Shown here in pieces: positions 42,953 to 53,000 of a stretch of 64,000 nt of DNA. Position 1 is the stretch's first letter, and each line of letters opens with the position of its first letter. This DNA is from DASZTV01 sp035547515 (GTDB lineage: Bacteria > Actinomycetota > Actinomycetes > JAFAQI01): positions 62,001-126,000 of the forward strand of contig DASZUS010000027.1 in assembly GCA_035547515.1 (NCBI GenBank), read 5' to 3'. A program made the position numbers and the translations under genes. The notes beneath the pieces were generated by a model that saw only the letters and a list, made by a program, of their open reading frames with translations, ran no database searches and had not been told where the DNA came from.

Positions 42953-44235
42953 CTACTACGACGACCGACTTCTCCACGGTCAACTTCTTCAAGGACGCGG
43001 CGATCCAGGCCGACCCGTACCCCTACTTCGACTGGGTGCGGGAACAGAGCCCGGTGTGGCAGGAGCCGGGCTACGGCGTGTACATGATCACCGGGCACGC
43101 CGAGGCCAAGGAGATCTACCGGGATCCGGCGACCTTTCCCGAGCACGACGCCGCGTCCGGCACGTTCTCCTCCTGCAACGCTGTCAGCGGACCCTTCGTG
43201 AAGTTCTCCCAGGCGACCAACGACGACGACATCACCGACGTCATCGTCGCCTGCCGCAACGAGCTGCCGTTCAGTGACCAGATCCCCTCGTTCGACCCGC
43301 CGTACCACACGGCGCAGCGCCACCTCCTGATGCGGTTGATCACCCCGGGGCGGCTTCGCGCGAACGAGGAGTTCATGTGGCGCTACGCCGACTCGCTGCT
43401 CGACGCGTTCCTCGACAGCGGCAAGTGCGAGCTGATCTCCTCCTATGCGGAGCCGTTCACCCTCACGGTGATCGCCGACCTCGAAGGCGTCCCGGAAGCC
43501 GACCACGCCGCGTTCCGCGAACACTTGTCGACGGTCTCCGACGGGCTGCAGCACAAGCCCCTCGAGTTCCTCTACGAGCGTTTCGCGGAGTACATCGAGG
43601 ACCGGCGCGCCCAGCCCCGCGGCGACGTGCTGACCGGCCTGGCCACCGCGACGTTCCCGGACGGGACGACGCCAGAGGTCAAAGACGCGGCCCTCATCGC
43701 GGCGAACCTGTTCGTCGGCGGCCAGGAGACGACGGTACGGCTGCTCTCCTTCGCCTTGCGCATGCTCGGCGAGCGCCAGGATCTGCAAAAGCTGGTCCGC
43801 GACGACCGAGCGCTGATCCCGAACTTCATCGAGGAGACCCTGCGCCTCGAAAGCCCGTTGCGCAGCCAGTTCCGGATGACGCGGGTGCGGACCACGCTCG
43901 GCGGAGTCGACATCCCGGCTGGCTCCACCATCATGCTGCTGCCGGGGGCGTGCAACCGCGACCCGCGCACCTTCGAAGACCCCACCACCTTCGACATCCA
44001 CCGCAGCAACGCCCGCCAGCACATCGCGTTCGGCCATGGGATTCACACCTGCGCCGGGGCACCGCTCGCACGCACCGAGGGCCGGGTGACCCTCGAGCGT
44101 TTCCTCGAGCGCACGGGCAACATCGCGATCGACGAGGCCCAGCACGGACCCGCCGACAACCGGCACTACGACTACCTGCCGACGTTCTTCCTGCGCGGGT
44201 TGCAGAAGGTGCACCTGGAGTTCGACCCGGTATGA
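42949..44235 (+). CDS. cytochrome P450, second gene of the plus-strand catabolic operon
   Basis: A 428-residue P450. Oxygen-binding I-helix VGGQETTVR (Gly-Gln where many have Ala-Gly), ExxR in IEETLRLES, and heme ligand Cys368 in FGHGIHTCAGAPLARTE. The GTG at 42949 overlaps the dehydrogenase stop (GTGA), and its own stop overlaps the SDR start (ATGA), so three genes form a tightly coupled unit. It is distinct from the two other P450s in the window in both the I-helix and the heme loop. Confidence 0.92.
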   Translation: MTTTTTDFSTVNFFKDAAIQADPYPYFDWVREQSPVWQEPGYGVYMITGHAEAKEIYRDPATFPEHDAASGTFSSCNAVSGPFVKFSQATNDDDITDVIVACRNELPFSDQIPSFDPPYHTAQRHLLMRLITPGRLRANEEFMWRYADSLLDAFLDSGKCELISSYAEPFTLTVIADLEGVPEADHAAFREHLSTVSDGLQHKPLEFLYERFAEYIEDRRAQPRGDVLTGLATATFPDGTTPEVKDAALIAANLFVGGQETTVRLLSFALRMLGERQDLQKLVRDDRALIPNFIEETLRLESPLRSQFRMTRVRTTLGGVDIPAGSTIMLLPGACNRDPRTFEDPTTFDIHRSNARQHIAFGHGIHTCAGAPLARTEGRVTLERFLERTGNIAIDEAQHGPADNRHYDYLPTFFLRGLQKVHLEFDPV

Positions 44236-45023
44236 GCGACAAGGAGCTCACAGGAAAGGTGGCGATCGTCACCGGCGGCGCCGGCGGCATCGGGCGCGCG
44301 ACCGCGACGACGTTCGTCGAGCAAGGCGCAAAGGTGGTGATCGCCGACGTCGACGCCACCGAGGGTGAGGCGGCTGCCGCGGAGCTGGGCCACGCCGCGG
44401 CCTTCCACCAGACCGACGTCAGCGACATCGACCAGATCCAGGCGGCCGTCGACTTCGCGGTCGCGAGGTTCGGCGGGCTGCACATCATGTTCAACAACGC
44501 GGGCATCGGCAGCGCGTTGAAGCGGCTGCTCGACGACGACTTCTCCGACTTCGCACGGATCATCAACATCAACCTGTTCGGCGTCATCGCCGGCACGCAA
44601 CGCGCAGCGCTGCACATGAAGGACCATGGCGGCGGCGTGATCATCAACAACGCCTCGATCGCCGCTATCAACGCCGGTGCCGGGATGATCGCCTACCGCT
44701 CGTCGAAGGCGGCGATCGCCCATGCGACCAAGTGCATGGCGATCGAGCTTGCACCGTTCGGGATCCGGGTCAACTGCGTGACGCCGGCACACATCCGGAC
44801 TGGGATCACCACGTACGACCTGGCTCCGGTCCTCAAGTACATGCAGCCGCTGGACCGCGAGGCGCAGCCCGACGACGTCGCCAACGCGGTGGCCTTCCTG
44901 GCCAGCGACCGCGCCGCCCAGATCACCGGAATCGTGATGCCCATCGACGGCGGCACGACCGCGGGACCGCCGGTCGCTCAGACCCGGCTGATCATGTCCT
45001 CCGGCAGACCCGCGACGCCCTGA
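44232..45023 (+). CDS. short-chain dehydrogenase/reductase
   Basis: A 263-residue classical SDR. The NAD(P) motif is TGGAGGIG at 14-21, NNAG at 88-91, catalytic Ser142, Tyr155 and Lys159 (YRSSK). Asp39 in VIADVDA at the end of the second strand suggests NAD+ preference. It would oxidise an alcohol to a ketone, or the reverse, fitting between the P450 hydroxylation and the flavin dehydrogenation steps encoded just upstream. It is translationally coupled to the P450 gene. Confidence 0.92.
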   Translation: MSDKELTGKVAIVTGGAGGIGRATATTFVEQGAKVVIADVDATEGEAAAAELGHAAAFHQTDVSDIDQIQAAVDFAVARFGGLHIMFNNAGIGSALKRLLDDDFSDFARIININLFGVIAGTQRAALHMKDHGGGVIINNASIAAINAGAGMIAYRSSKAAIAHATKCMAIELAPFGIRVNCVTPAHIRTGITTYDLAPVLKYMQPLDREAQPDDVANAVAFLASDRAAQITGIVMPIDGGTTAGPPVAQTRLIMSSGRPATP

Positions 45024-45049
45024 GCCTCAGCGATCGGGCCGCAGGGACG

Positions 45050-45997
45050 TCAGTCGACGAGGAAGACCGGCGAGCCGTCCACGACGTGGGCGACCTGGCG
45101 GAGGTCCCACTCGTGCATCCGGATGCAGCCGTTGGAGATCGCCGCGCCGTGGTCGCCGATCTCCGAGTCGGAGAAGATGGAGCCGTGGATCGCGATGATG
45201 GCGTCGTTACCACCCTCGAAGTGCTCGATCACCCGGGAGTGTGCTGACGTCTCGAGCATCACCGAGCCGTAACCGGGCCCGTTCGGCGGCGCGTGGAAGG
45301 CGACGAAGTAGGTGCCGGTCGGCGTCGGCGTGCCCGGCGCTCCGTCACCGACCGGGAACGAGCCGACCTGCTCGCCCCAGTGGAAGACGTAGAGCCAGTG
45401 CTGCGCGATGTCGATCACCACCGCCCAGTGAGTGGTCGTGAGGACCGCGTTGGACTTGTCGATCCAGGTGGTGGACTCATCCGGGCGCTGCGCCAGCCGG
45501 ACGTGGAGGCGGTTGTTTGCCTCGCCGATCACCGGGAGGATCGAGGGGTAGCCGTACCAGCTGCCGGGGACCGTGCGGTTGCGTCCCAGCGCGTTCGCGC
45601 TCGGGTAGCCGGGGACGCTACGGCTCAGATGAGCGACCACTGTCGTCTCCGGCACCAGGTCGGTGTAGCGAGCCGGGGCCATCCGGGTCCCGCGAACGGA
45701 AGAGCCGGACGCATGAGCCGGCGCGGCGGCGCGGTGCGGCTGTCCGACCGGTGACAGCGTCTCGCTGCTGCTCGGCGTGGGACCGGTCGCGGTCCGCACC
45801 GCGGCGGCCTGCGAGCTGGCGAGCAAGAGCGAGGCGAGCTGAGCGCGCGCGTGGCGGTGACCGCGCGCGTGAGCCTTGGCGGTGGAGCCGTCCACGCCGA
45901 GGGTGAAGGCAAGCACGAGCGCGACGGCGAGCACGAACGGGGTGCCCACGGCAAGGCGGCGCCGCCAGAAGGTGCGCTGGGAAACGGCCGGGCTCAT
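45050..45997 (-). CDS. L,D-transpeptidase (YkuD)
   Basis: A 315-residue cell-wall enzyme that makes 3-3 peptidoglycan cross-links. Residues 15-36 form a signal or anchor helix after an Arg-rich start, then a Ser/Ala/Pro-rich linker to about 140. The YkuD domain follows, with IAIHG and HGAAISNGCIRM, whose Cys near residue 290 is catalytic. The PTPTGTYFV segment is the conserved substrate loop. The ATG at 45997 is used. It converges on the SDR gene and is not functionally tied to the catabolic operon. Confidence 0.9.
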   Translation of the reverse strand: MSPAVSQRTFWRRRLAVGTPFVLAVALVLAFTLGVDGSTAKAHARGHRHARAQLASLLLASSQAAAVRTATGPTPSSSETLSPVGQPHRAAAPAHASGSSVRGTRMAPARYTDLVPETTVVAHLSRSVPGYPSANALGRNRTVPGSWYGYPSILPVIGEANNRLHVRLAQRPDESTTWIDKSNAVLTTTHWAVVIDIAQHWLYVFHWGEQVGSFPVGDGAPGTPTPTGTYFVAFHAPPNGPGYGSVMLETSAHSRVIEHFEGGNDAIIAIHGSIFSDSEIGDHGAAISNGCIRMHEWDLRQVAHVVDGSPVFLVD

Positions 45998-46163
45998 CGG
46001 TTAGGTGCCATCACAGTCTGGGAGGTCGAGGCCATGCGTGTCATCGCTACAGATTGTCCGGGTTTTTCGGATGATCTCCAAGTTCGCCACGTCCGTACCG
46101 GTTTCCTGCCCGATGTCGGCCGCCGTACGCCGCGTCGCGAAGGACGCCCGGAGGTCGGGCAAG

Positions 46164-47654
46164 ATGCGACGCGTGCGCCGTCCACCCTCCGTTGCCGTGC
46201 TCGGCGCGGGCGCCGGCGGGCTGGCCATGGGCGTCGCCCTGCGCCGCGCCGGATTCGCCTTCACGATCTTCGAGAAGCGCGACGGGGTCGGCGGCACCTG
46301 GCGCGACAACACCTACCCGGGCGCGGCCTGCGACGTCCCGTCGCACCTCTACTCGTTCTCCTTCGCCCCCAACCCGGGCTGGTCGCGGACCTACGCGACC
46401 CAGCCGGAGATCCTCGCCTACCTCGAGGGCGTGGCCGACAGGTTCGGGCTGCGGCCGCACATCAGGACCGGACAAACGGTCGAGCGCGCCCGGTGGCTCG
46501 AGGACGAGCAGGAGTGGTTGCTCACCACGTCCACCGGCGAGGCGCATCGCGCCGACGTCCTCGTCAGCGCGCTCGGGATGCTCAACGTCCCGTTCCAGCC
46601 GGCGATCCCGGGCCTCGACAGCTTTCGTGGCCGGGTGTTCCACTCCTCGCGCTGGGACCACAGCAAGCCGCTCGCCGGCGAGCGGGTCGCGTCGATCGGC
46701 ACCGGCGCTAGCGCGATCCAGTACGTCCCGGCTATCGCCGGCGAGGTCGAGCACCTCACCGTCTTCCAGCGCACGCCGATCTGGGTCTCGCCGCGCTTCG
46801 ACGCCGAGTACACCGCCGAGCAGCAGCAGCGGTTCGCGAAGTCACCACTGGCCGCCAAGCGGCATCGCTGGGGCATCTTCTGGACCTACCAGCGCGCCTC
46901 GTTTCAGGCTGCGGACCCGATGACCGCCGCCCAGACCGAGCTCGCTCGCGGCTACCTCGATCGCAAGGTCGCCGACCCCGCCCTGCGCGCCATCCTGACG
47001 CCGGACTTCCCCGTCGGTTGCAAGCGGCCACTGACCTCGCGTACCTGGTTTCCCGCCCTGACACGGCCCAACGTGCGCGTGGTCACCGCGCCCATCACCC
47101 GGGTGACCCCGGAGGGGATCGAGACCGCTGACGGCGAGGAGCACCGCGTCGACACGATCATCTTTGGCACCGGTTTCCGCGCCAACGAATACCTCACGAC
47201 CGTCGACATCGCCGGGAGGGGCGGGCATCCGCTGCGCGAGCGCTGGCGGGACGGCGCCGAGGCCTATCTGGGCCTGACGGTCTCCCGCTTTCCGAACTTC
47301 TTCATGCTCTACGGCCCGAATACCAACGGGGTGAACTCGATCCTGTTCATGCACGAGGCGCAGTGCCATTACGTCGTACGCGCCCTCCGCATGATGCGCC
47401 GACGCCGGCTCACCTCGATCGACGTACGGCGCGACGTCGAGCGCAGGTACAACTTGAAGGTGCAAGCCGGCATGACCGGCACCGTGTGGCAGGCCGGATG
47501 CCGCAATTACTACACCGTCGGCAACGGCAAGAACATCACTCAGCTGCCCTACAGCGCGGGTGAATACTGGGTGCGAACCCGGATCGTCGGCTGGTGGCGC
47601 TACCACCGGATGCGAAGGCGGCAGCCCTCCCGGCGACCTGCCGGGGATTGTTGA
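46164..47654 (+). CDS. flavin-containing monooxygenase, Baeyer-Villiger type
   Basis: A 496-residue FAD/NADPH monooxygenase. GAGAGG at 14-19 binds FAD, GVGGTWRDNTYPG at 41-53 is the second FAD motif, and FRGRVFHSSRW at 154-164 matches the Baeyer-Villiger fingerprint F-x-G-x3-H-x3-W exactly. GTGASAI further on binds NADPH. It would insert oxygen next to a ring ketone, giving a lactone or ester. The ATG at 46164 with GGAGG nine bases upstream is chosen over an open frame reaching back to 46005. It leads a plus-strand run with the permease and amidohydrolase genes. Confidence 0.9.
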   Translation: MRRVRRPPSVAVLGAGAGGLAMGVALRRAGFAFTIFEKRDGVGGTWRDNTYPGAACDVPSHLYSFSFAPNPGWSRTYATQPEILAYLEGVADRFGLRPHIRTGQTVERARWLEDEQEWLLTTSTGEAHRADVLVSALGMLNVPFQPAIPGLDSFRGRVFHSSRWDHSKPLAGERVASIGTGASAIQYVPAIAGEVEHLTVFQRTPIWVSPRFDAEYTAEQQQRFAKSPLAAKRHRWGIFWTYQRASFQAADPMTAAQTELARGYLDRKVADPALRAILTPDFPVGCKRPLTSRTWFPALTRPNVRVVTAPITRVTPEGIETADGEEHRVDTIIFGTGFRANEYLTTVDIAGRGGHPLRERWRDGAEAYLGLTVSRFPNFFMLYGPNTNGVNSILFMHEAQCHYVVRALRMMRRRRLTSIDVRRDVERRYNLKVQAGMTGTVWQAGCRNYYTVGNGKNITQLPYSAGEYWVRTRIVGWWRYHRMRRRQPSRRPAGDC

Positions 47655-47679
47655 CCATCTTTGTGTAGGTTGGGCCGCG

Positions 47680-48579
47680 ATGCACATCGACCCCTACATC
47701 GTCCTGGGCAGCGCCGTGATCGGCATCCTGGTCGGCACCACCGGCGCCGGTGGCGGCGCGCTCATGACGCCGATGCTCATCCTGTTGTTCAACGTGCAGC
47801 CGAACAAGGCGATCTCGAGCGACCTCGTTGCGGCAGTCGTGATGCGTCCGCTGGGGGCGCTGGTCCACCTCAGCAAGGGCACCGTCAACCTGCGCCTGGT
47901 CGGGCTGATGTCGTGCGGATCGGTGCCGATGGCGTTCCTCGGCGCCTACCTGCTGCACCTGATGGGCGGCTCCACCGAAGCGCAGACCAACGTCGAGCGG
48001 CTGCTCGGTGGCGCGCTTCTGCTGGGCGCGGCGGCGATGGTCCTGCGATTCGTGCTCGACCAGCGCAGCGGCAACCAGCGCGAGGGCTTGGTCGCCGACA
48101 TCGAGGTCCACCGGCTGCGGACGATCGCGATCGGCGCCATCGGCGGGATCATCGTCGGCATGACGTCGGTCGGGTCCGGCTCGCTGATGATCGTGCTGCT
48201 GCTGTTCCTCTACCCGATGATCGGCGCCAACCAGCTCGTCGGGACCGACCTCAGCCAGGCGCTGCCGCTGACTGCAGCGGCCGCGCTCGGCGCACTCGCG
48301 TTCGGCAGCGTGTCCTTCGGCGTCACGACCTCGCTGATCATCGGCAGCGTCCCGGCGGTGCTGGCGGGCTCGTTCCTGTCGTCGAGGGCGCCTGACCGCT
48401 ACATCCGCCCGGCGATCACGTTCGTGATCTTCGCCTCTGGCTTGAAGTACGTCGGCGTCGGCACCACCGACCTGGGTTGGACGCTCGTCGGCGTACTGTT
48501 CGCAGCATTCGTGGCGTGGCTGCTGGTCGCCAAGCCATGGTCCTCGGAGTCGGGTGAGACGGCGACAGCGGAGACGTAG
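47680..48579 (+). CDS. TauE/SafE-family membrane permease
   Basis: A 299-residue membrane protein with about eight helices in two halves. Each half carries the family's glycine-rich repeat: VGTTGAGGGALMTPMLI near residue 17 and VGMTSVGSGSLMIVLLL near 165. Members move sulfite, sulfoacetate or other organic anions. The ATG at 47680 starts the first helix. It lies 25 bp after the monooxygenase and abuts the following amidohydrolase gene (TAG-ATG), so it may export or import an anionic intermediate of the same pathway. Confidence 0.88.
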   Translation: MHIDPYIVLGSAVIGILVGTTGAGGGALMTPMLILLFNVQPNKAISSDLVAAVVMRPLGALVHLSKGTVNLRLVGLMSCGSVPMAFLGAYLLHLMGGSTEAQTNVERLLGGALLLGAAAMVLRFVLDQRSGNQREGLVADIEVHRLRTIAIGAIGGIIVGMTSVGSGSLMIVLLLFLYPMIGANQLVGTDLSQALPLTAAAALGALAFGSVSFGVTTSLIIGSVPAVLAGSFLSSRAPDRYIRPAITFVIFASGLKYVGVGTTDLGWTLVGVLFAAFVAWLLVAKPWSSESGETATAET

Positions 48580-49773
48580 ATGACGGTGGAGCTCAGCGAG
48601 GAGCTGTTCCTTCCGGAGCCCTCGCCGCGAGAGGTTCGCTACACCGTGATCTCCGTCGACGACCACGTCGTCGAGCCGGCGCACATGTTCGAAGGCCGCG
48701 TGCCCGCCGCGCTGGCGGATGCCGCGCCGCGGATCGTCGAGACCTCCCGCGGCTACCAGGTGTGGGAGTTCGAGGGCCGCAAGTACAGCCAGATCGGCAT
48801 GAACGCGGTCGCCGGGCGCCGGCCCGAGACGGTGTCGCTCGAGCCGTTCCGCTTCGACCAGATGCGTCCTGGCTGCTACGACGTCGACGCGCGAGTCCGC
48901 GACATGGATCTGAACGGCGTCTGGGCGTCGCTGAACTTCCCGTCGCAGATCAGTGGCTTCTGCGGGCGGGTGTTCTTCGACGCCGCCGACCGCGACCTCG
49001 GACTTGCCTGCCTGCGGGCCTGGAACGACTGGCTCTACGAGGAGTGGTACGCCGCGTACCCGACCCGGATCATTCCGCTCGGGATCACCTACCTCGCCGA
49101 TCCAGTGCTCGCGGTGGCTGAGATCCGCCGCAACGCGGCGCGCGGCTTCACCTCGGTGACGATGCCCGAGCGGCCACACGAGATCGGCCTGCCGTCACTG
49201 TGGGACCGCACCCACTGGGACCCGATCATCGCAGCCTGTGTCGAGACCGACACGGTGATCTCGCTGCACGTCGGCAGCTCAGGCATGCCGGCGCTACCCG
49301 CAGGGTCGCCCGCCGTACAGCTGTCGGCGACGTTGTTCGGCCAGCAGTCGCTCGGCGCCTGCGCCGAATGGCTGTGGTCGGAGTACCCGCTGCGCTACCC
49401 GAGCCTCAAGATCGCGATGAGCGAGGGGGGCATCGGGTGGGTGGCGATGCTGCTGGATCGGCTCGACAACATCGTCGACCGGTCGGGCTACGGGCTCGGT
49501 TGGGAGCTACGGCCCTCGGAGGTGCTCCGGCGCAACTTCTGGTTCTGCACCATCGACGACCCGTCGACGATCGACACCCGGCACACCATCGGGGTCGAGA
49601 ACATCATGGTCGAGGTCGACTATCCGCACGGTGACAGCACGTGGCCCGACACCCAGGAGGTCATTGCCCGGGCGTGGGGCCACCTGCCGCCGCACGAGCT
49701 ACGGATGATCTGCAGCGAGAATGCTGCGAAGCTCTACCGCCATCCGCTGCCCGAGATGGTCCTGCCTCGCTAG
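48580..49773 (+). CDS. amidohydrolase-2 family metal-dependent hydrolase
   Basis: A 397-residue TIM-barrel hydrolase, paralogous in type to the protein at 39986-41158. The first strand reads ISVDDHVVEPAHMF, SLHVGSSGMPALP lies near 230, and IMVEVDYPHGDSTWPDT near 345 carries the catalytic Asp. Its start directly follows the permease stop. Related proteins act on ring-cleavage or ester products, so it could open the lactone made by the Baeyer-Villiger enzyme; this is inference. Its stop shares a CTAG with the convergent csbD-like gene. Confidence 0.87.
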   Translation: MTVELSEELFLPEPSPREVRYTVISVDDHVVEPAHMFEGRVPAALADAAPRIVETSRGYQVWEFEGRKYSQIGMNAVAGRRPETVSLEPFRFDQMRPGCYDVDARVRDMDLNGVWASLNFPSQISGFCGRVFFDAADRDLGLACLRAWNDWLYEEWYAAYPTRIIPLGITYLADPVLAVAEIRRNAARGFTSVTMPERPHEIGLPSLWDRTHWDPIIAACVETDTVISLHVGSSGMPALPAGSPAVQLSATLFGQQSLGACAEWLWSEYPLRYPSLKIAMSEGGIGWVAMLLDRLDNIVDRSGYGLGWELRPSEVLRRNFWFCTIDDPSTIDTRHTIGVENIMVEVDYPHGDSTWPDTQEVIARAWGHLPPHELRMICSENAAKLYRHPLPEMVLPR

Positions 49774-49940
49774 CGGACGGCGTCCTTCAGCTTCTCGCCC
49801 GCCTGCTTGACGTTGCCTTTGGCCTTGTCCATCTTGCCTTCGGCCTGCATCGACTCGTTGCCAACGGCACGGCCGAGGTTCTCCTTGGTCTTGCCCTTCG
49901 CCGACTCGCCGAGGTTCTTGGCCTTGTCCATGCCACTCAT
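49770..49940 (-). CDS. CsbD-family small stress protein
   Basis: A 56-residue highly charged protein. It consists almost entirely of the CsbD pattern: DKAKNLGESAKGKTKENLG, then two more KAKGN/GKMDKAKG-type segments. CsbD proteins accumulate under general stress in many bacteria; their function is unknown. GGAAG precedes the ATG at 49940. The stop overlaps the convergent amidohydrolase stop in the palindrome CTAG (49770-49773). The much longer frame in which it lies is a shadow of dnaE2. Confidence 0.85.
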   Translation of the reverse strand: MSGMDKAKNLGESAKGKTKENLGRAVGNESMQAEGKMDKAKGNVKQAGEKLKDAVR

Positions 49941-50053
49941 GGCGCTTCCTTCCATTGTCGGGCCTTCCGGATCGTGCGTGCATCCGGATCGCGGACATCC
50001 AAATGCGTGCCTCCTGAGCGGCGCAGAAAACCACCCAGCCGGCTCAGTTCGGG

Positions 50054-53000
50054 TCAGCGGAAGTTGCGCGCGCTGGGCCGTACGCCGAGCGGCAGCGGGT
50101 CGATGCGCTCGGCCATGACGTTCACCACGCCGTCGCTGTTCTGGAGCAGGCCGCGGATCAGCAGCGCCGCGGCGCCCTGCGCCACCTTGCGGTAGCGGCC
50201 CCACACCTCGCGGGTGCAGATCACGTTGATCATCCCGGTCTCGTCCTCGAGGTTGACGAAGGTCACTCCGCGCGCCGTCGCCGGCCGCTGCCGATGCGTC
50301 ACGACTCCCCCGACCAGCACCCGGGTGTGGTCCTCGATGGCTCGCAGGCCCTTCGCCGTGACCGCCCCCATCGCGTCCAGCCGGTCCCGGACGAAGACGG
50401 TCGGGTACTCCCGTGGCGTCACGCCCGTTGCCCAGAGGTCGGCGTACATCTGCTCCGGGGCGGTCATCGCCGGCAGCGAGGGCGTTGCCTGCTCGTCGAC
50501 CACCACCAGCTCGAGCTGGCCCGGCCGGACCGCGGCGGCGGCGCCGGCCACCCAGAGCGCATCGCGGCGCGCGACGCCGAAGCAGTCGAACGCTCCGGCA
50601 GTCGCGAGCGCTTCGAGCTGGTCGGTCGACAAGCCGATGCGATGCGCCAGGTCGGTCATCGACTCGTACCTGCCGTTGGCCTCGCGGTCGGCGACGATCT
50701 GCTTCGCCAGCTCGTCCCCGATGGTGCGCACTCCTGCCAGGCCGAGCCGTACGGTGGGCTGCGGCGCGTCCAGGCACGGGCACTGCGACGGGCCGTCGTC
50801 GGCCTCGAGCGTCGCCACGGCGGACGAGACGTTGATGTCCGGGCCGCGCGTGGTGATCCCATGCCGGCGGGCATCGGCCACCAGCGACTGCGGTGAGTAG
50901 AAGCCCATCGGCTGGGCGTTGATGAGCGCGGCGCAGAACGCCGCCGGATAGTGCAGCTTCAGCCATGACGAGGCGTAGACCAGCAGGGCGAACGAGATCG
51001 CGTGGCTCTCCGCGAAACCGAACGATGCGAACGCCCGGATCTTGTCGAAGATCAGGTCCGCCTCCGCGCCGACGATGCCGTTGCCGGCCATGCCCTCGTA
51101 GAGCCGCTCGCGCAGCTTGTCGATGTTCTTCTCGGAGCGCTTGGAGCCCATCGCCCTCCGCAGCTGGTCCGCCTCGTCCGGGGTGAAGTCCGCGACGGCG
51201 ACCGCGAGCTGCATCATCTGCTCCTGGAACAGCGGTACGCCGAGGGTCCGCTCCAGAGCCGGCTTCATCTTCTCGTGGAGATAGGTGACCTCCTCGCGGC
51301 CGTGACGGCGCCGGATGTAGGGGTGCACCGAGTCGCCCTGGATCGGCCCGGGCCGGATCAGCGCGACCTCGATCACCAGGTCGTAGAAGCAGCGCGGCCG
51401 CAGCCGCGGAAGCGTGGCCATCTGCGCGCGCGACTCGATCTGGAACACCCCGACCGTGTCCGCCTTGCAGACCATGTCGTAGACGCACGGCATCTCTCGC
51501 GGGATCGTGGCGAGCTCATAGTGCACGCCGTGCCAGGACTCGATCAGCTCGAAGCTGTAGCGCAGCGCCGAGAGCATGCCGAGGCCGAGCAGGTCGAACT
51601 TCACCAGGTCGATGTAGGCGCAGTCGTCCTTGTCCCACTGCAGGACGGTGCGCCCGGGCATCCGGCCCCACTCGACCGGGCAGACCTCGACGATCGGGCG
51701 GTCGCAGATCACCATCCCGCCGGAGTGGATCCCGAGATGGCGTGGATGCTTGCCGAGCTCGTGCGCCAGCTCGACCACCGGCCTCGGGATCCCCGCGAGA
51801 TCCGCGGGCTCCAACGTGTAGCCGTGCCCGATCTGCTTGCTCCACGCGTCCTGGGTCCCGACCGGATAGCCGTATGCCTTGGCCACGTCACGGATCGCCG
51901 ATCGCGGCCGGTAGGTGATGACGTTGGCAACCTGCGCGGTGTGGTCGCGCCCGTATTTCTCGTAGACGTACTGGATGACCTCCTCGCGGCGGTCGGACTC
52001 GAAGTCGACGTCGATGTCCGGCGGCTCGTTGCGTACGGCGGCAAGGAACCGCTCGAAGACCAGGTCGTAGTAGACCGGATCGATCGAGGTGATCTCCAGC
52101 GCGTAGCAGACCGCCGACGACGCGGCAGAGCCGCGGCCCTGGCACAGGATGCCGCTGTCCCGCGCGAACTTCACGATGTCCCAGACCACCAGGAAGTAGC
52201 CGGGAAACCCCAGCTCCTCGATCACCCGCAGCTCGTGCTCGATCCGGGCATAGGCCTTCTTGCTGAGCTCGCCGGCGTCCCTCGGGCCGTACCGCTCGAG
52301 CGCCCCCTGCCAGGTCAGCTCTCGCAGGTAGCTCATCGCGGTGTGTCCGTTCGGCGCCGGGAACGGCGGCAGCTGCGGCGCGACGAGCTCGATCGGGAAC
52401 GACAGCTCGGCACCGATCCGCGCGGCGGCACCGACCGCGTCCGGATAGCGAGCGAAGCGCTGCGCCATCTCCTCGCCGCTGCGTAGATGGGCATCGGCCC
52501 AGGCCGGCAGCCAGCCGTCGATCTCGTCCAAGCTGCGCCGGGCGCGCACCGCCGCCATCGCGGTAGCGAGAGGCCGGCGCGCCGGGCCGTGGTAGTGCGC
52601 CGCAGTGGTCGCCACGATGCGCAGCCCCGCTTCACGGGCCAGCATCGCGAGCGCGTCGTACCGCTCGTCGGCGAGCGGGTCGCGGGCATAGGTGAGCTCG
52701 ACCACGACGTTGTCCCGGCCGAACCGAGCTACCAGCTCGTCGAGCGAGCGGCGGGCGAGATCGAGTCCGAAGGTCCCGTAGCCGCCGGCTTCCAACGCGG
52801 CACGCAACGGGCCTTTGCGGCATCCGGTCAGCACCAGCCAGTGCCCGCCGGCCGCCTGGGTCAGCTCATCCAGGTCGTATACCGGATGGCCCTTCGCGCC
52901 ACCTCGCCGCTGCGCGGCGCTGATCGCGCGGCACAGCCGGGCGTAGCCGTCGGGCCCGCGGGCGAGCACCAGGAGGTGCCGTCCGGTCGGGTCGGGCATC

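Noticed and set aside
49770..51488. 572-codon frame covering the csbD-like gene and part of dnaE2
   Set aside because: Only the last 56 codons look like a real protein (CsbD); the rest is out-of-frame dnaE2.
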